Below are positions 8,336 to 17,617 of a stretch of 38,810 bases of DNA, one piece after another. A model generated the notes under the pieces. It was not told the origin of the DNA. It made no database searches and worked only from the letters and a program-made list of their open reading frames with translations. This stretch comes from Aestuariivita boseongensis (lineage in GTDB: Bacteria > Pseudomonadota > Alphaproteobacteria > Rhodobacterales > Rhodobacteraceae), in assembly GCF_001262635.1 (NCBI RefSeq), contig NZ_JXYH01000035.1, forward strand, positions 1-38,810. Direction: 5' to 3'. Made by a program: the position numbers and the translations under genes. The number at the start of each line of letters is the position of its first letter. Within the stretch, counting starts at the first letter, position 1.

Positions 8336-9804
8336 CCCATATTCTTGCGATTGATCAGGGAACGACCTCAAGCCGCGCCATTGTTTTTGACGGTCAGATG
8401 CATGTGGTGGCCGCAGCCCAGCAGGAATTCACCCAGCATTTCCCGGCCTCGGGTTGGGTCGAACATGACCCGGAAGAGATCTGGGAGAGCGTTCTTGCCA
8501 CCTGCCGGGCGGCGCTGAAACAGGCCGGACTGACAGCGAAGGATATCGCCGGCATCGGCATCACGAACCAGCGCGAGACAACCGTGATCTGGGATCGCGC
8601 GACCGGAGTACCCATTCACAAAGCGATTGTCTGGCAGGACAGGCGCACCGCCGATCTGTGCGCCGATCTGAAAGACGCTGGGCATGAGAACCGGGTCACC
8701 GGTGTGACAGGGCTTCTGCTTGATCCCTATTTCTCGGGCACCAAGGTGAAATGGATCCTCGATCATGTCGAAGTCGCACGGGATCGCGATCTGGCCTTTG
8801 GCACCATCGACAGTTTCCTGATCTGGCGCCTGACCGGAGGCAAGGTCCATGCAACAGACGCCACGAACGCCGCGCGCACGCTTCTGTTCGACATTCATCA
8901 AGGCCGCTGGTCGGATGCAATGTGCGATCTTCTGGACGTACCGCAGCAGGTGCTGCCGAAGGTCATGGATTGCGCCGCCGATTTCGGCACGACCGATCCC
9001 GATCTGTTTGGCGGCCCCATTCCCATTCTGGGCGTGGCGGGCGATCAGCAGGCCGCGACCATCGGGCAGGCCTGTTTCGCACCTGGGATGATGAAATCCA
9101 CCTATGGCACGGGGTGTTTCGCGCTTCTGAACACCGGGACAACACCGGTCCGGTCCGAAAACCGTCTGCTGACCACCATTGCTTATCAACTGGATGGGCA
9201 ACGCACCTATGCGCTGGAGGGGTCAATCTTCATCGCGGGGGCCGTGGTGCAATGGCTGCGCGACGGGCTGAAGATCATCGACACCGCCGCGCAATCCGGT
9301 GAACTGGCGATGCAGGCCGATCCGGAACAAAAGGTCATCATGGTGCCCGCCTTCACAGGCCTTGGCGCGCCCTATTGGAACCCCGATTGCCGTGGCGCGA
9401 TCTTTGGACTGACGCGCAACACCGGCCCTGCGGAACTGTGCCGGGCCGCGCTGGAAAGCGTGGCCTATCAGACCCGCGATCTTCTGGAGGCGATGCATGC
9501 CGATTGGAGCGCATCCGGCGACACCGTCCTGCGCGTCGATGGCGGGATGGCCAACAGCGATCAGGCGATGCAGGGGCTGGCCGATATCCTGGGTGCCCCG
9601 GTCGACCGTCCCGCGATGGTAGAGACCACAGCGCTGGGCGCGGCCTGGCTGGCAGGGATGCGCGCAGGTCTTTACCCCGATGCAGATGGCTTTGCCGATA
9701 CCTGGCGGCTGGATCAGCGCTTCACACCTGTCCTCGCCTCTAAGGATCGTGATCAGGCCTATGAGCACTGGACGCGGGCGGTGAATGCGACGCTGATGGT
9801 CTGA
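8332..9804 (+). CDS. glpK: Glycerol kinase
   Basis: GlpK phosphorylates glycerol with ATP to glycerol 3-phosphate, the substrate of GlpD encoded just upstream. The 490-aa product has the FGGY/ASKHA phosphate-1 loop [13 protein letters not shown] (about residues 7-19). It also has substrate residues in [11 protein letters not shown] and WQDRRTA, the adenosine segment [14 protein letters not shown] and the C-terminal [13 protein letters not shown]. The ATG at 8332 overlaps the glpD stop and is preceded by a purine-rich GGGGGAGGAGGG ribosome site. The next gene is convergent and only 7 bp away, with no terminator visible between them. Confidence 0.94.
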   Translation: MTHILAIDQGTTSSRAIVFDGQMHVVAAAQQEFTQHFPASGWVEHDPEEIWESVLATCRAALKQAGLTAKDIAGIGITNQRETTVIWDRATGVPIHKAIVWQDRRTADLCADLKDAGHENRVTGVTGLLLDPYFSGTKVKWILDHVEVARDRDLAFGTIDSFLIWRLTGGKVHATDATNAARTLLFDIHQGRWSDAMCDLLDVPQQVLPKVMDCAADFGTTDPDLFGGPIPILGVAGDQQAATIGQACFAPGMMKSTYGTGCFALLNTGTTPVRSENRLLTTIAYQLDGQRTYALEGSIFIAGAVVQWLRDGLKIIDTAAQSGELAMQADPEQKVIMVPAFTGLGAPYWNPDCRGAIFGLTRNTGPAELCRAALESVAYQTRDLLEAMHADWSASGDTVLRVDGGMANSDQAMQGLADILGAPVDRPAMVETTALGAAWLAGMRAGLYPDADGFADTWRLDQRFTPVLASKDRDQAYEHWTRAVNATLMV

Positions 9805-9811
9805 CGCGGCC

Positions 9812-11065
9812 TCAGGCGACGCGCGCGCCCTCTGCGATGATCGGCGGCTTGGCGTTCAGCTCATCGATGGAAAACCCGGCGATGGATTTGTATTTCGCTG
9901 AATGCGCGGCCAGTTCGGCGTGCGGGATCACATCGTCGATTACCTCGAAATCGCCGCCGCACAGATCTTCCACCCGCTGCAGGATCGCATCCGGCCCACT
10001 GCCGCGATTGGCCAGACCCAGGGCGGTGGTCACAGGCCGCACCTGCGCCTCATACGCCTCGAGCGCCGAAGCGCTCACACCATGTTCGACCAGTTTTGCA
10101 CCGATCACGCGGGCGTCGATGATGGCCTGGCTAGCCCCGTTAGACCCCACGGGATAGGTCGGGTGCGCCGCATCACCCATCAGCGTGACATGGCCGTCGG
10201 TCCAGCGCTCCAGCGGATCACGGTCCACCATCGGATATTCGAAAACCTGCTCAGCACTGTCGATCAATTCTGGCACGTCGATCCAGCCGAACCGCCAATC
10301 CGCGAATTCAGGGGCGAAATCCGCCTTGTTTGCGGCGCGGTTCCAATCCTCTTTGTTCCAGCCCTGCGAAGGGTCTATCCGCAACTCGGCGATCCAGTTC
10401 ATCATCACCTTGCCGGTGTCCGGATCGGGGTTCGATATCGGGTAAGCCACCAGCCGCTGCGTATCATGGCCGATCAAGGCCATGGCGCCACCGCCAAAGA
10501 AGGGCTTGGCCATCGAGGTCGCCCGCCACAAAACCGCACCGCCCCAGATGGGTGGGCCTTCCTGCGGATACATCTGCGCGCGCAGCGCCGAATGAATGCC
10601 GTCGGCGGCCACGATCAGGCCTCCTTCAACGCGCCCGTTCTCCAGATGAAGAACAGCGCCCGATCCGGTATTCTCGAACGCCACGGCCCGCGCGCCGGTC
10701 TGCACGCAATCGGGGCCCGCGCGCTCCAGCAGCGTTTCGTACAAAAGCATCTGCAGCTTGCCACGATGAATCGAATATTGCGGCCAGGCATAGCCCGCCC
10801 ACGTCCCGCGCGGTTCCTCCCAGATGGTTTTGCCCAGTTTGGTATAAAACCCGTATTGCCGCGTGCGCACGCCAATCTCATCCAGCGCGTCCTGAAGCCC
10901 AAGATCATACAGCTCCCGCACGGCGTTGGGCTGAATGTTGATGCCGACACCCATCGGTTTGATCTCGCGCGCGGCTTCGAAAATGCGAAAGGGCACACCC
11001 AGCTGGTGCAGCGTCAGACCCAGTGTCAGACCGGCGATACCGCCCCCTGCGATCAAGACTGTCAT
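9812..11065 (-). CDS. FAD-dependent aromatic-ring monooxygenase (salicylate hydroxylase/PhzS-like)
   Basis: This single-component flavoprotein hydroxylase probably uses NAD(P)H and O2 on an aromatic or related substrate. The product of 417 aa starts at the ATG complementary to 11063-11065, preceded by GAGGGAGGG. It has the dinucleotide fold VLIAGGGIAGLTLGLTL, the DG motif VAADGIHSALR and the FAD-ribityl GD motif GDAAHPTYPVGSNGASQAI, in normal order and spacing. It shares the strand of the idi-bchP-bchG arm but is 110 bp downstream of idi, so it may be read from its own promoter. A pigment or quinone role is possible from position alone, and the substrate cannot be told from the sequence. Confidence 0.78.
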   Translation of the reverse strand: MTVLIAGGGIAGLTLGLTLHQLGVPFRIFEAAREIKPMGVGINIQPNAVRELYDLGLQDALDEIGVRTRQYGFYTKLGKTIWEEPRGTWAGYAWPQYSIHRGKLQMLLYETLLERAGPDCVQTGARAVAFENTGSGAVLHLENGRVEGGLIVAADGIHSALRAQMYPQEGPPIWGGAVLWRATSMAKPFFGGGAMALIGHDTQRLVAYPISNPDPDTGKVMMNWIAELRIDPSQGWNKEDWNRAANKADFAPEFADWRFGWIDVPELIDSAEQVFEYPMVDRDPLERWTDGHVTLMGDAAHPTYPVGSNGASQAIIDARVIGAKLVEHGVSASALEAYEAQVRPVTTALGLANRGSGPDAILQRVEDLCGGDFEVIDDVIPHAELAAHSAKYKSIAGFSIDELNAKPPIIAEGARVA

Positions 11066-11175
11066 GCCGCGCCCTCCCTCAAACCAGCGGAGGCACAAAA
11101 GCAGGCGCGCCCGCCAAGTTCAAGGGCACAGCCTGTCCCTTCTTCTCTTTCCAAATACGGAAAAAATCCCGACAG

Positions 11176-11718
11176 CTACGCCCGCACCGCGCTCAGCATA
11201 TCAGTGCCAAAGATATGCGCCGCGTAATCCGACATGTAGATCTTCAGCCAGGGCGTGAACCGCTCAGGGCTCTGGTCGATCTGATCCAGCAGATCGCGGT
11301 GACGGATCCAGGCGACCTCCATCACCTCGTCAGGGTTCGGATCCAGAGGCATATCGGCCGTCGCCTCGGCGACGAACACGTCGACCACCTCATGTTCAGT
11401 CAGCCCGCCGCCCACATCGGCGCGATATTCAAGGTGGTGGCGGTGTTCCGGGGTCAGCCCGGTGATCCCCAGTTCTTCCTCCAGCCGGCGCTGGGCGCAG
11501 GCCAGGGGGGCTTCTTCCCAATCGGGATGGGTGCAGCAGGTGTTCGCCCACAGCCCCGGCGTGTGATATTTCCCCATCGCCCTGCGTTGCATCAGGATCT
11601 TGTCGCCCTCGATAACAAAGACCGACACCGCCTTGTGCCTGAGCCCGCGCTGATGCGCCTCAAGCTTGTCTACCGGTGTCAAATCGCCGTTCACCCAGGC
11701 CGGGATCATGATGCTCAT
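11176..11718 (-). CDS. idi: Isopentenyl-diphosphate delta-isomerase, type 1
   Basis: Idi interconverts isopentenyl and dimethylallyl diphosphate, supplying the prenyl units for the bacteriochlorophyll tail and carotenoids. The 180-aa Nudix-fold protein has the active-site Cys segment NTCCTHP and the Nudix-like RRLEEELGI. It also has the glutamate-containing block GGLTEHEVVDVFVA with metal and catalytic residues, and ends with WLKIYM. Its ATG overlaps the bchP stop codon by four bases, so it belongs to the same minus-strand operon as bchP and bchG. This pairing with bchP is common in purple-bacterial photosynthesis clusters. Confidence 0.92.
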   Translation of the reverse strand: MSIMIPAWVNGDLTPVDKLEAHQRGLRHKAVSVFVIEGDKILMQRRAMGKYHTPGLWANTCCTHPDWEEAPLACAQRRLEEELGITGLTPEHRHHLEYRADVGGGLTEHEVVDVFVAEATADMPLDPNPDEVMEVAWIRHRDLLDQIDQSPERFTPWLKIYMSDYAAHIFGTDMLSAVRA

Positions 11719-12893
11719 ACGCGTTCAGCCGAAACCAGACCTGTCAGATGCGCCAGGTTCTTGATGCCGATCTTGATATGCGCCATGGGCCGCGCCTTGA
11801 CCAGCTTCTTGTTCATATAGGCCTCAAAGGTCAGCCTTTGCACATCGATGTCGTGGCAGAGCGATACAAACCGTTCGCGCCGGTTGTCGGACCGGTAATA
11901 GGCGTTCTGCATCGATTGCAGCACCCGAAAGACGGTCTTGTGTTCCTTCATGAACAGCTTGCGCGCCAGTTGCAGATCCTTGACCCGGCCCGAGGCCAGC
12001 GTGGCCGCGCAGGCCGTCGCTGCCACACGCCCCGCGACCATCGCGTAATAGATGCCTTCGCCGGAGGAGGGCGCGACAACCCCCGCCGCATCTCCGGCCA
12101 GAACCACGTCCTTGCCGTTGTCCCATTTGTCCAGCGGATGCAGCGGGATGGGCGCGCCTTCCTTGCGCAGGGTGACACAATCGCTCAGGCCCGAAGCCGC
12201 GCGCAGATCGGCGGTGGCTTTCTTCAGGTCCACCTCTTGCAGACCCGTTCCCATACCCACGCTTGCGCTCTTGCCATGGGGGAAGACCCAGCCATAGAAA
12301 TCCGGGCTGATCGCGCCGTCATAGATCACGTCGCAGCGGACGGGATCATAGACATCGTTCTTCTCAGGCGCTTCGATGATCTCGTGATAGGCCAGAACGT
12401 AGGGGATCTTGTCCCATCCCTTCACCTCGGCCTTGCCCACGCGCGACCGCGCACCATCGGCACCGATTACCAGTTTGCAGGGCAGTTCCTTCTCCTCGCC
12501 CGAGGCTTTTTCGCGATATACGACGCGGGTCTGTCCGCCATCCCGGTCGATCCGCAGGAACGTCCCCACGTGATAATCGGCTCCGGCGTCCACGGCACGC
12601 TGGCGCAGGAAAGGGTCGAAATCCTTGCGGTCGACCATGCCGACAAAGCCGTTTTCGATGGGGATATCCACCATCCGTCCGGTCGGGGAAATCATCCGCG
12701 CCGTATTCACCTTGGCCACAAGCTGGTCATCAGTGATGTGGAAATCCTGCATCAAGCGCGGTGGGATCGCGCCGCCACAGGGTTTGATCCGGCCTTCACG
12801 GTCCAGAAGTGCCACCAAATGCCCCGAGCGCACAAGATCTTCGGCGGCTGTGGCGCCCGAGGGGCCTCCGCCCATGACTACGACATCATACAT
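11715..12893 (-). CDS. bchP: Geranylgeranyl reductase BchP
   Basis: BchP reduces three double bonds of the geranylgeranyl group on bacteriochlorophyll a to give the phytyl tail, using NADPH. The 392-aa flavoprotein begins with a dinucleotide-binding fold (VVVMGGGPSGATAAEDL). It continues with LLDREGRIKPCGGAIPPR, a family signature, then IGADGARSRVGKAEV and the FAD motif LAGDAAGVVAPSSGEGIYYAM. It lies 3 bp downstream of the PucC-like gene and overlaps idi by 4 bp. The length is typical (about 390 aa). The neighbour bchG, which attaches the geranylgeranyl group, performs the preceding step. Confidence 0.95.
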   Translation of the reverse strand: MYDVVVMGGGPSGATAAEDLVRSGHLVALLDREGRIKPCGGAIPPRLMQDFHITDDQLVAKVNTARMISPTGRMVDIPIENGFVGMVDRKDFDPFLRQRAVDAGADYHVGTFLRIDRDGGQTRVVYREKASGEEKELPCKLVIGADGARSRVGKAEVKGWDKIPYVLAYHEIIEAPEKNDVYDPVRCDVIYDGAISPDFYGWVFPHGKSASVGMGTGLQEVDLKKATADLRAASGLSDCVTLRKEGAPIPLHPLDKWDNGKDVVLAGDAAGVVAPSSGEGIYYAMVAGRVAATACAATLASGRVKDLQLARKLFMKEHKTVFRVLQSMQNAYYRSDNRRERFVSLCHDIDVQRLTFEAYMNKKLVKARPMAHIKIGIKNLAHLTGLVSAERV

Positions 12894-12896
12894 CTC

Positions 12897-14186
12897 TCAT
12901 TCTCCCGGAACCATCTCGGCGGACGGGCGAGGGCGCCTGTCCATGACTTGCACCGCCATCAGGGCGGCAATGACAAAAAGGGCAGCTTCCGCGACAAAGA
13001 CTACACCGAAGGCATCGGCGTCGCTTGTTGTGCCCCGGCGCATCAGATCGACGGCGGCAGCACCAGCCAGACCGCCGAAGCCCGCGGCAAGCGCCTGCGC
13101 GGCGCCCCAAAGACCCATGCGCGTGCCTTCACGGCTGTCGCGCCCTTCGCCGGCCAGGGCCATCATCGAACCGATCGCGGCCACGGCAAACATCCCGTTG
13201 AAAAGACCTAGACCGACGACAGCGGGCAGAAGCGGACCGGTGGGGCCAACCTGACCCAAAGCGGCAATCGCCGTCAGCATCACGGCCGATCCAAGGCATC
13301 CCGAAATCACCCAGGCGCGCAGCGATCCGACCCGCAGACCGGTGGCGGCGATGCCAACCATCACCATGCCAAGGAACACCCCGCCATTCTGCGCGCCCGA
13401 GAGCGATGTGGATTGACCGGGGGTGAAGTTGAAGACAAGGCCCGCATAGGGCTCAAGGATCAGTTCCTGCATGAAATAGGCGGTCATGGACAGGAAGACG
13501 AAACCGGTGAAATTGCGTGCCTTCCGCTCGGCCCAGATTTCGCGGATCCCATGCGAGAACGGCATGTCCTGCGGCTGAGGCGAGGCATCGACGCGCTGCT
13601 CAATGCCCCAAACGGCCAGAGTGGTCAGAACCACCGCGCCGCCGGTGACAACGGCCACGATTTTCAGAAGCAAAGCCGGGGAATAGGGGTCAAGAAACGC
13701 GCCAACGGTACCAGCGGTAATCGCGATCCCGGCGATCATCATCAGCCAGGTGATCGTGGCGGCCGCCGCGCGCCGCACGGGCGCGGTCGCCGTAGCAAGC
13801 AAGGCCAGAAGGGATGTGCCCGAGGCGCCCACACCCACGCCGATCAGCGCATAGGCCAGGATGGAAAGCGCAAGCCCCCAGCCGAACTGATGTTCCATGA
13901 CCGTCACGCCATATGCGGCCAGGAAAGCACCCAGAGAAAGTGTTGCCATCCCACCGATAATGAACGTGGTGCGGTTGCCCTTGGTGTCGGACCGAAAGCC
14001 CCAGTTGGGCCGCGTAATCTGGATGCCGTAATGCAGGGCCACCAGCAGGCCGGGCAGAACAGCGGGCAGAGCCAGTTCCACCACCATCAGCCGGTTCAGG
14101 GTCGACGTCGTCAGAACGACAACCGCGCCCAGACACATCTGCACCAGACCAATGCGCACGATGTCAAACCAGCTCAGCGTCCTCAT
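12897..14186 (-). CDS. PucC/BCD-family major facilitator (Bch2/ORF428-like)
   Basis: This integral membrane protein of the bacteriochlorophyll-delivery (BCD) branch of the major facilitator superfamily is about 429 aa with about 12 hydrophobic segments. It opens with WFDIVRIGLVQMCLGAVVV and carries the family segments TSTLNRLMVVELALPA, RPNWGFRSDTKGNRT and EPYAGLVFNFTPGQST. Relatives (PucC, LhaA) help pigment delivery or light-harvesting assembly. The copy between bchG and bchP is often labelled bch2 or ORF428. Its ATG overlaps the bchG stop codon. It is a paralogue of lhaA at 26337-27767. Confidence 0.9.
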   Translation of the reverse strand: MRTLSWFDIVRIGLVQMCLGAVVVLTTSTLNRLMVVELALPAVLPGLLVALHYGIQITRPNWGFRSDTKGNRTTFIIGGMATLSLGAFLAAYGVTVMEHQFGWGLALSILAYALIGVGVGASGTSLLALLATATAPVRRAAAATITWLMMIAGIAITAGTVGAFLDPYSPALLLKIVAVVTGGAVVLTTLAVWGIEQRVDASPQPQDMPFSHGIREIWAERKARNFTGFVFLSMTAYFMQELILEPYAGLVFNFTPGQSTSLSGAQNGGVFLGMVMVGIAATGLRVGSLRAWVISGCLGSAVMLTAIAALGQVGPTGPLLPAVVGLGLFNGMFAVAAIGSMMALAGEGRDSREGTRMGLWGAAQALAAGFGGLAGAAAVDLMRRGTTSDADAFGVVFVAEAALFVIAALMAVQVMDRRPRPSAEMVPGE

Positions 14187-15091
14187 GGGCTGACCCCCAG
14201 CGTGCGAATGGCAAAGGCGGTGATCATCATGCCTGATACGTAAAGCAGCACGCCCGTGCCATTATACCAGGGTGCTTTGCCTTTCGGGTCTTTGAACATC
14301 ACCGTCATGGCCCAGAATTGCAGCCCGATCAAGGCAAGCACACCTGCGGCATGCGCCGGGCGATCCCAATAGGTCAGCAGGCCAAAGACGATGACCTGCG
14401 GGATCGTCATAACGATGCAGGCGACCTTGGCCGCCTTTTCCGGGCCAAGCGTGACAGGCAGGGAATTGACCCCCATTTGCTTGTCACCCTCCAACGCCTT
14501 GAAATCATTCAGCGTCATAATGCCATGAGCGCCAATACCATAGAGAACCGCCACGATCAGAACCGGCATCGCAGGCGCGCCCGCGCTCAGAACGGCTGCA
14601 CCTGTGACCCAGGGCAGGGTCTCGTAACTCAGCCCGACAAGGCCTGGCCCCCACCAGCCGGACTTCTTCAGCCTGACCGGTTCGGCGGAATAGGCCCAGG
14701 CGGCCAGCACGCCAAGGATCGTCGCGCCAAACCCCCAAGGGCCCAATTGCCAACCGACAAACAGCGACAACGCCGACATGGCCAGCGCGATCCACAGCCC
14801 CCAACGTCCGGGGATCCGGCCCGATGGGATGGGGCGGTCGGGTTCGTTGATTGCGTCCACATGCCGGTCGCACCAGTCATTCGCGGCCTGGCTCATACCG
14901 CAGACAATGGGACCGGCAAGGATAACGCCAAGGATCACAAGCGGCCAATTGGCCGATGGCGATGCGCCCGATGAAATCACACCGCACAAATAGGCCCACA
15001 TGGGCGGGAACCAGGTAATCGGCTTGATCAGCCGCAGCATTGCGGCAGGCTCGGGGAGGCGGCGGCTTCGTATCGTGTGGCTTACACTCAT
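14183..15091 (-). CDS. bchG: Bacteriochlorophyll synthase BchG
   Basis: BchG is a membrane prenyltransferase that esterifies bacteriochlorophyllide a with geranylgeranyl or phytyl diphosphate. The 302-aa UbiA-family product has the two Asp-rich motifs, NDWCDRHVDAINEPDRP (about 91-107) and NDFKALEGDKQMGVNSLP. Other family blocks are KPITWFPPMWAYLCG and WYNGTGVLLYVSGM. The ATG complementary to 15089-15091 matches the known N-terminus style of BchG, but no clear ribosome site precedes it. A PpsR box begins only two bases upstream. An in-frame ATG at 15040 (residue 18) is an alternative start. The gap to ppsR is 89 bp. Confidence 0.94.
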   Translation of the reverse strand: MSVSHTIRSRRLPEPAAMLRLIKPITWFPPMWAYLCGVISSGASPSANWPLVILGVILAGPIVCGMSQAANDWCDRHVDAINEPDRPIPSGRIPGRWGLWIALAMSALSLFVGWQLGPWGFGATILGVLAAWAYSAEPVRLKKSGWWGPGLVGLSYETLPWVTGAAVLSAGAPAMPVLIVAVLYGIGAHGIMTLNDFKALEGDKQMGVNSLPVTLGPEKAAKVACIVMTIPQVIVFGLLTYWDRPAHAAGVLALIGLQFWAMTVMFKDPKGKAPWYNGTGVLLYVSGMMITAFAIRTLGVSP

Positions 15092-15092
15092 G

Positions 15093-15110
15093 TGTCAACT
15101 ATTGCTGACA
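15093..15110 (-). promoter_or_regulatory. PpsR/CrtJ box abutting the bchG start
   Basis: TGTCAACTATTGCTGACA on the plus strand is an exact TGT-N12-ACA palindrome, the PpsR/CrtJ target. It lies between ppsR and bchG, ending two bases before the bchG start codon. On the minus strand its inner half reads TTGACA. Eighteen bases further on is GATACG, so the promoter would initiate inside the annotated bchG frame, or the repressor acts as a roadblock. Confidence 0.75.
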
Positions 15111-15180
15111 GTTCGAGTCGACGCAAGGAAAACAAGCACGGGCAAGGCCCGCGCGACATCGGCAGATCTGGGGAAAGGGC

Positions 15181-16602
15181 CTAGCGGTCTTTGTCTTTGT
15201 GCAGCAGGCCGTATTTGCGCAGCTTCACATAAAGGCTTTGCCGCGAAAGCCCCAGCATTTCAGCCGCAGCAACGCGGTTGTTCCGCGTCAGGGTCACGGC
15301 CGTTTCAATGCACATCTTTTCGACCACATCGGTGGTCTCCGAGACGATTTCCTTCAGCGTGGCAGAGCCGACCAGTTCCATCACGTTGCGGCTGGATTCC
15401 TCGGCCGTGGCGACGCCGCTGGTCTGGCGCACCGCCTCGATCCGGCTGACATCGCGGATGACAAACGCAATCACCGGCTGCGCGCCGTTATTGAGATAGG
15501 TCGCCGAAATCTCGGTCGACAGTTTCGAGCCATAGTCATTCACCAGTTTGGTGGAATAGACCCGCATCTGCCCCGAACGTTTGGAGTTTTCGATCAGCAT
15601 GGACAGATCGATCTGCCCGCGATGCAGAAAATCACCAAGAGACCGGCCCTTTACGTCCGAAAGATGCGCGGCATCGACCATCTCAAGGAAACTGTCATTC
15701 GCCGAGATGATCACGCCCTTTGCATCGGCAAAGACAAAAGCGTCGCTGCCATCGCGGAACAGTGCGGCCATGGACGCCGACGTCTGGTCCTCTGCAAGTG
15801 CGCTTTCTTCCTCGGTCTCAAGACGGCACAGTATGACACGTTCGCCAGCCGCGCGGAAAACCGTTGGCATAACGCGGATGCTACGGCGACCGGTCTGCGT
15901 TTCCAGCAAAACAGCCCCGTCCCCATCCGCGATGGAGGCATTCAGCAGCGTCTCGGTCAATTCTCCTGCCGCCCGATCTTTGAAAGCCTGGACAAACGGG
16001 CTTCCTGCCAGCGTCTCGCGGCCAATACCAAGAAGGGCTGCTGCGGGTTCGTTCATGTCCTTTACGCGACCGTCGCGGACCGAGACGAAAACGATGGCAT
16101 CACGGGTGTTGTTCAAAAGCACACGGTAGCGCGCGTCAAATTCCCGGCGCGCCTCATAGCCTTTTTCAAGCGCGATCTGCGCCTGAACCAGTTGTTGCTG
16201 TGTTTCGGCAATGGGCCGCAGGTCGCGACCCAGCATCAGAACATAGTCCGTCTTGCCCAGACCCTGCAGCGAATACCGGACAGGAAACTCCCAGGATGCG
16301 TTATCCTGATGGTTCAGTTCGATCTGTTTCCGCGGCGCGTTCCCGGCCAGGAATGCAGCATGGGCTTCGGTGAACTTAGACACGCTTTCTTCGGTCAGAA
16401 ACTCGACAACCTGGCGACCGGCCCAATGCTCAAGGTTACCGAAGGAGTCATCGACGGTATTGAGCATGACAGACGCGATCACGCCGTTTGCGTCGATAAT
16501 CAGCGCGATATCCGCGGCCGCTGTGACGATGCCCTGCACATCATCAATGGACAGGTCTTTCGCCAAGCTGGCTTCCCAGCCAGAAGTTTTGGCGGCACTC
16601 AT
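15181..16602 (-). CDS. ppsR: PpsR/CrtJ photosynthesis repressor
   Basis: PpsR represses bch, crt and puc genes under aerobic conditions by binding TGT-N12-ACA pairs. The start is the ATG complementary to 16600-16602, overlapping the ppaA stop (ATGA), giving 473 aa. Order: an N-terminal PAS-like domain, a Gln-rich linker helix (TQQQLVQAQIALEKGYEARR, about 134-153), PAS1 and PAS2, and a Fis-type helix-turn-helix at the C-terminus (NNRVAAAEMLGLSRQSLYVK). Both redox-linked cysteines of the family are present as Cys259 (VILCRLE) and Cys431 (EKMCIETA, at the HTH), matching Cys251 and Cys424 of Rhodobacter sphaeroides in context. PpsR boxes flank its operon, so feedback control is likely. Confidence 0.95.
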   Translation of the reverse strand: MSAAKTSGWEASLAKDLSIDDVQGIVTAAADIALIIDANGVIASVMLNTVDDSFGNLEHWAGRQVVEFLTEESVSKFTEAHAAFLAGNAPRKQIELNHQDNASWEFPVRYSLQGLGKTDYVLMLGRDLRPIAETQQQLVQAQIALEKGYEARREFDARYRVLLNNTRDAIVFVSVRDGRVKDMNEPAAALLGIGRETLAGSPFVQAFKDRAAGELTETLLNASIADGDGAVLLETQTGRRSIRVMPTVFRAAGERVILCRLETEEESALAEDQTSASMAALFRDGSDAFVFADAKGVIISANDSFLEMVDAAHLSDVKGRSLGDFLHRGQIDLSMLIENSKRSGQMRVYSTKLVNDYGSKLSTEISATYLNNGAQPVIAFVIRDVSRIEAVRQTSGVATAEESSRNVMELVGSATLKEIVSETTDVVEKMCIETAVTLTRNNRVAAAEMLGLSRQSLYVKLRKYGLLHKDKDR

Positions 16603-17384
16603 TTCTGGGCCTGTCTTAGAAGCTGCGCCGACCGTTGCTCGCAATGTGTCACCACCGTATCAACGTCACTGGTGACAAGATCGACCCCGGTTAGACGTTT
16701 AATGTTTCCAAACGTTTCCAGCAGAATGCCACCCAGCGCCAAGAATGGCGGGTGCGCTAAGCTGGTTTTTGCAAAATTAACAAGATCAGCAATCTTTTCA
16801 AGATCCTGACTGCGCGAGGATGAGAACAATACTGCGTCATAATTGCCTTCCTGCATACGGCTCTTGATGACGCTGTCGGGTTCACCGCACAGGCGGTCCA
16901 CGATTGCGCCGCGTCGGCGCAGCTGCAAGGCGGCAACGCAACTGCCCAATGTGTGCTGTTCGTCTTCGCAGGCAATCATCAGAACATCCAGGTCCCGGTC
17001 GCACGGATGATATGTGTCAGGGTTCACATGCTCGACCTCGGACAGCAGGCTTTGAAGCCGGACCGATGCGATGGTCACCTCGGCAAAGCCCAGCTCGTTC
17101 TCAAGCCATTTGTCGCCCATCGAACGGGCGGCGTCGGGTATGTACTTGTCGATAATCATGCCGTCATTCAGGCGAAAGGCGCGCAACTCCTCCAGCGCAT
17201 CGCCTGCATTGAAATGCGCGCGCGTGGTCAGTCGCCTGTCCAGAATGCTGCGAATATGAGGGCGCGCCTGATTGGCATGTTGGTCTAAGTGACGGGTACT
17301 TAGAACTGAAACCACCTGCAGCGCGAGTGACCCGAAGGCACTGACGCCGCTGTCTTTTGGAAAAGTCTGGTCGTCATGGGCCAT
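16599..17384 (-). CDS. ppaA: PpaA/AerR B12-dependent antirepressor of PpsR
   Basis: This cytoplasmic regulator binds cobalamin and modulates PpsR/CrtJ binding according to light and redox state. The 261-aa protein has an N-terminal helical part (about 20-120) and a C-terminal B12-binding SCHIC-type Rossmann domain. The upper-ligand His of AerR is matched by His144 in EDEQHTLGS. It is first in the minus-strand arm, and its stop overlaps the ppsR start, the usual paired arrangement. It faces bchF across a 311-bp region with two PpsR boxes. The start ATG (complement of 17382-17384) has no strong ribosome site, so a slightly different start is possible. Confidence 0.92.
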   Translation of the reverse strand: MAHDDQTFPKDSGVSAFGSLALQVVSVLSTRHLDQHANQARPHIRSILDRRLTTRAHFNAGDALEELRAFRLNDGMIIDKYIPDAARSMGDKWLENELGFAEVTIASVRLQSLLSEVEHVNPDTYHPCDRDLDVLMIACEDEQHTLGSCVAALQLRRRGAIVDRLCGEPDSVIKSRMQEGNYDAVLFSSSRSQDLEKIADLVNFAKTSLAHPPFLALGGILLETFGNIKRLTGVDLVTSDVDTVVTHCEQRSAQLLRQAQK

Positions 17385-17472
17385 TCGCTGTTTCCCGCGT
17401 CCTGCACACCATAACTTCGGCGCAAATGTGAATCATGCAACTTACCTTCAGCATTCAGGTCAAAGTGCCAGA

Positions 17473-17490
17473 TGTCAAAGAAAATTGACA
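17473..17490. promoter_or_regulatory. PpsR/CrtJ box, ppaA side
   Basis: TGTCAAAGAAAATTGACA is an exact TGT-N12-ACA palindrome with the extended TGTCAA/TTGACA arms typical of strong PpsR sites. It lies 89 bases upstream of the ppaA start codon. Confidence 0.82.
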
Positions 17491-17617
17491 GGTATGTCAC
17501 AAATAAACAGATTTGCAGGGTAATCTGCAAAAATCCAATAAAATAAAGCTTATGCAGTTGTTAAGCACCTCGCACTCCTCCCACTGTTAATCTTGACTGA
17601 CGCACCATTGACCGGAG

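Noticed and set aside
11100-11175. Possible terminator between idi and the monooxygenase
   Set aside because: Only a weak AT-rich TTTCC/GGAAA stem is present without a following T-run, so I do not call a terminator. This leaves open whether the two genes share a transcript.
17591-17610. TGACGCA near 17596 as a fifth member of the loop-palindrome family
   Set aside because: The 7-mer is present, but the flanking bases do not pair, so no hairpin forms.
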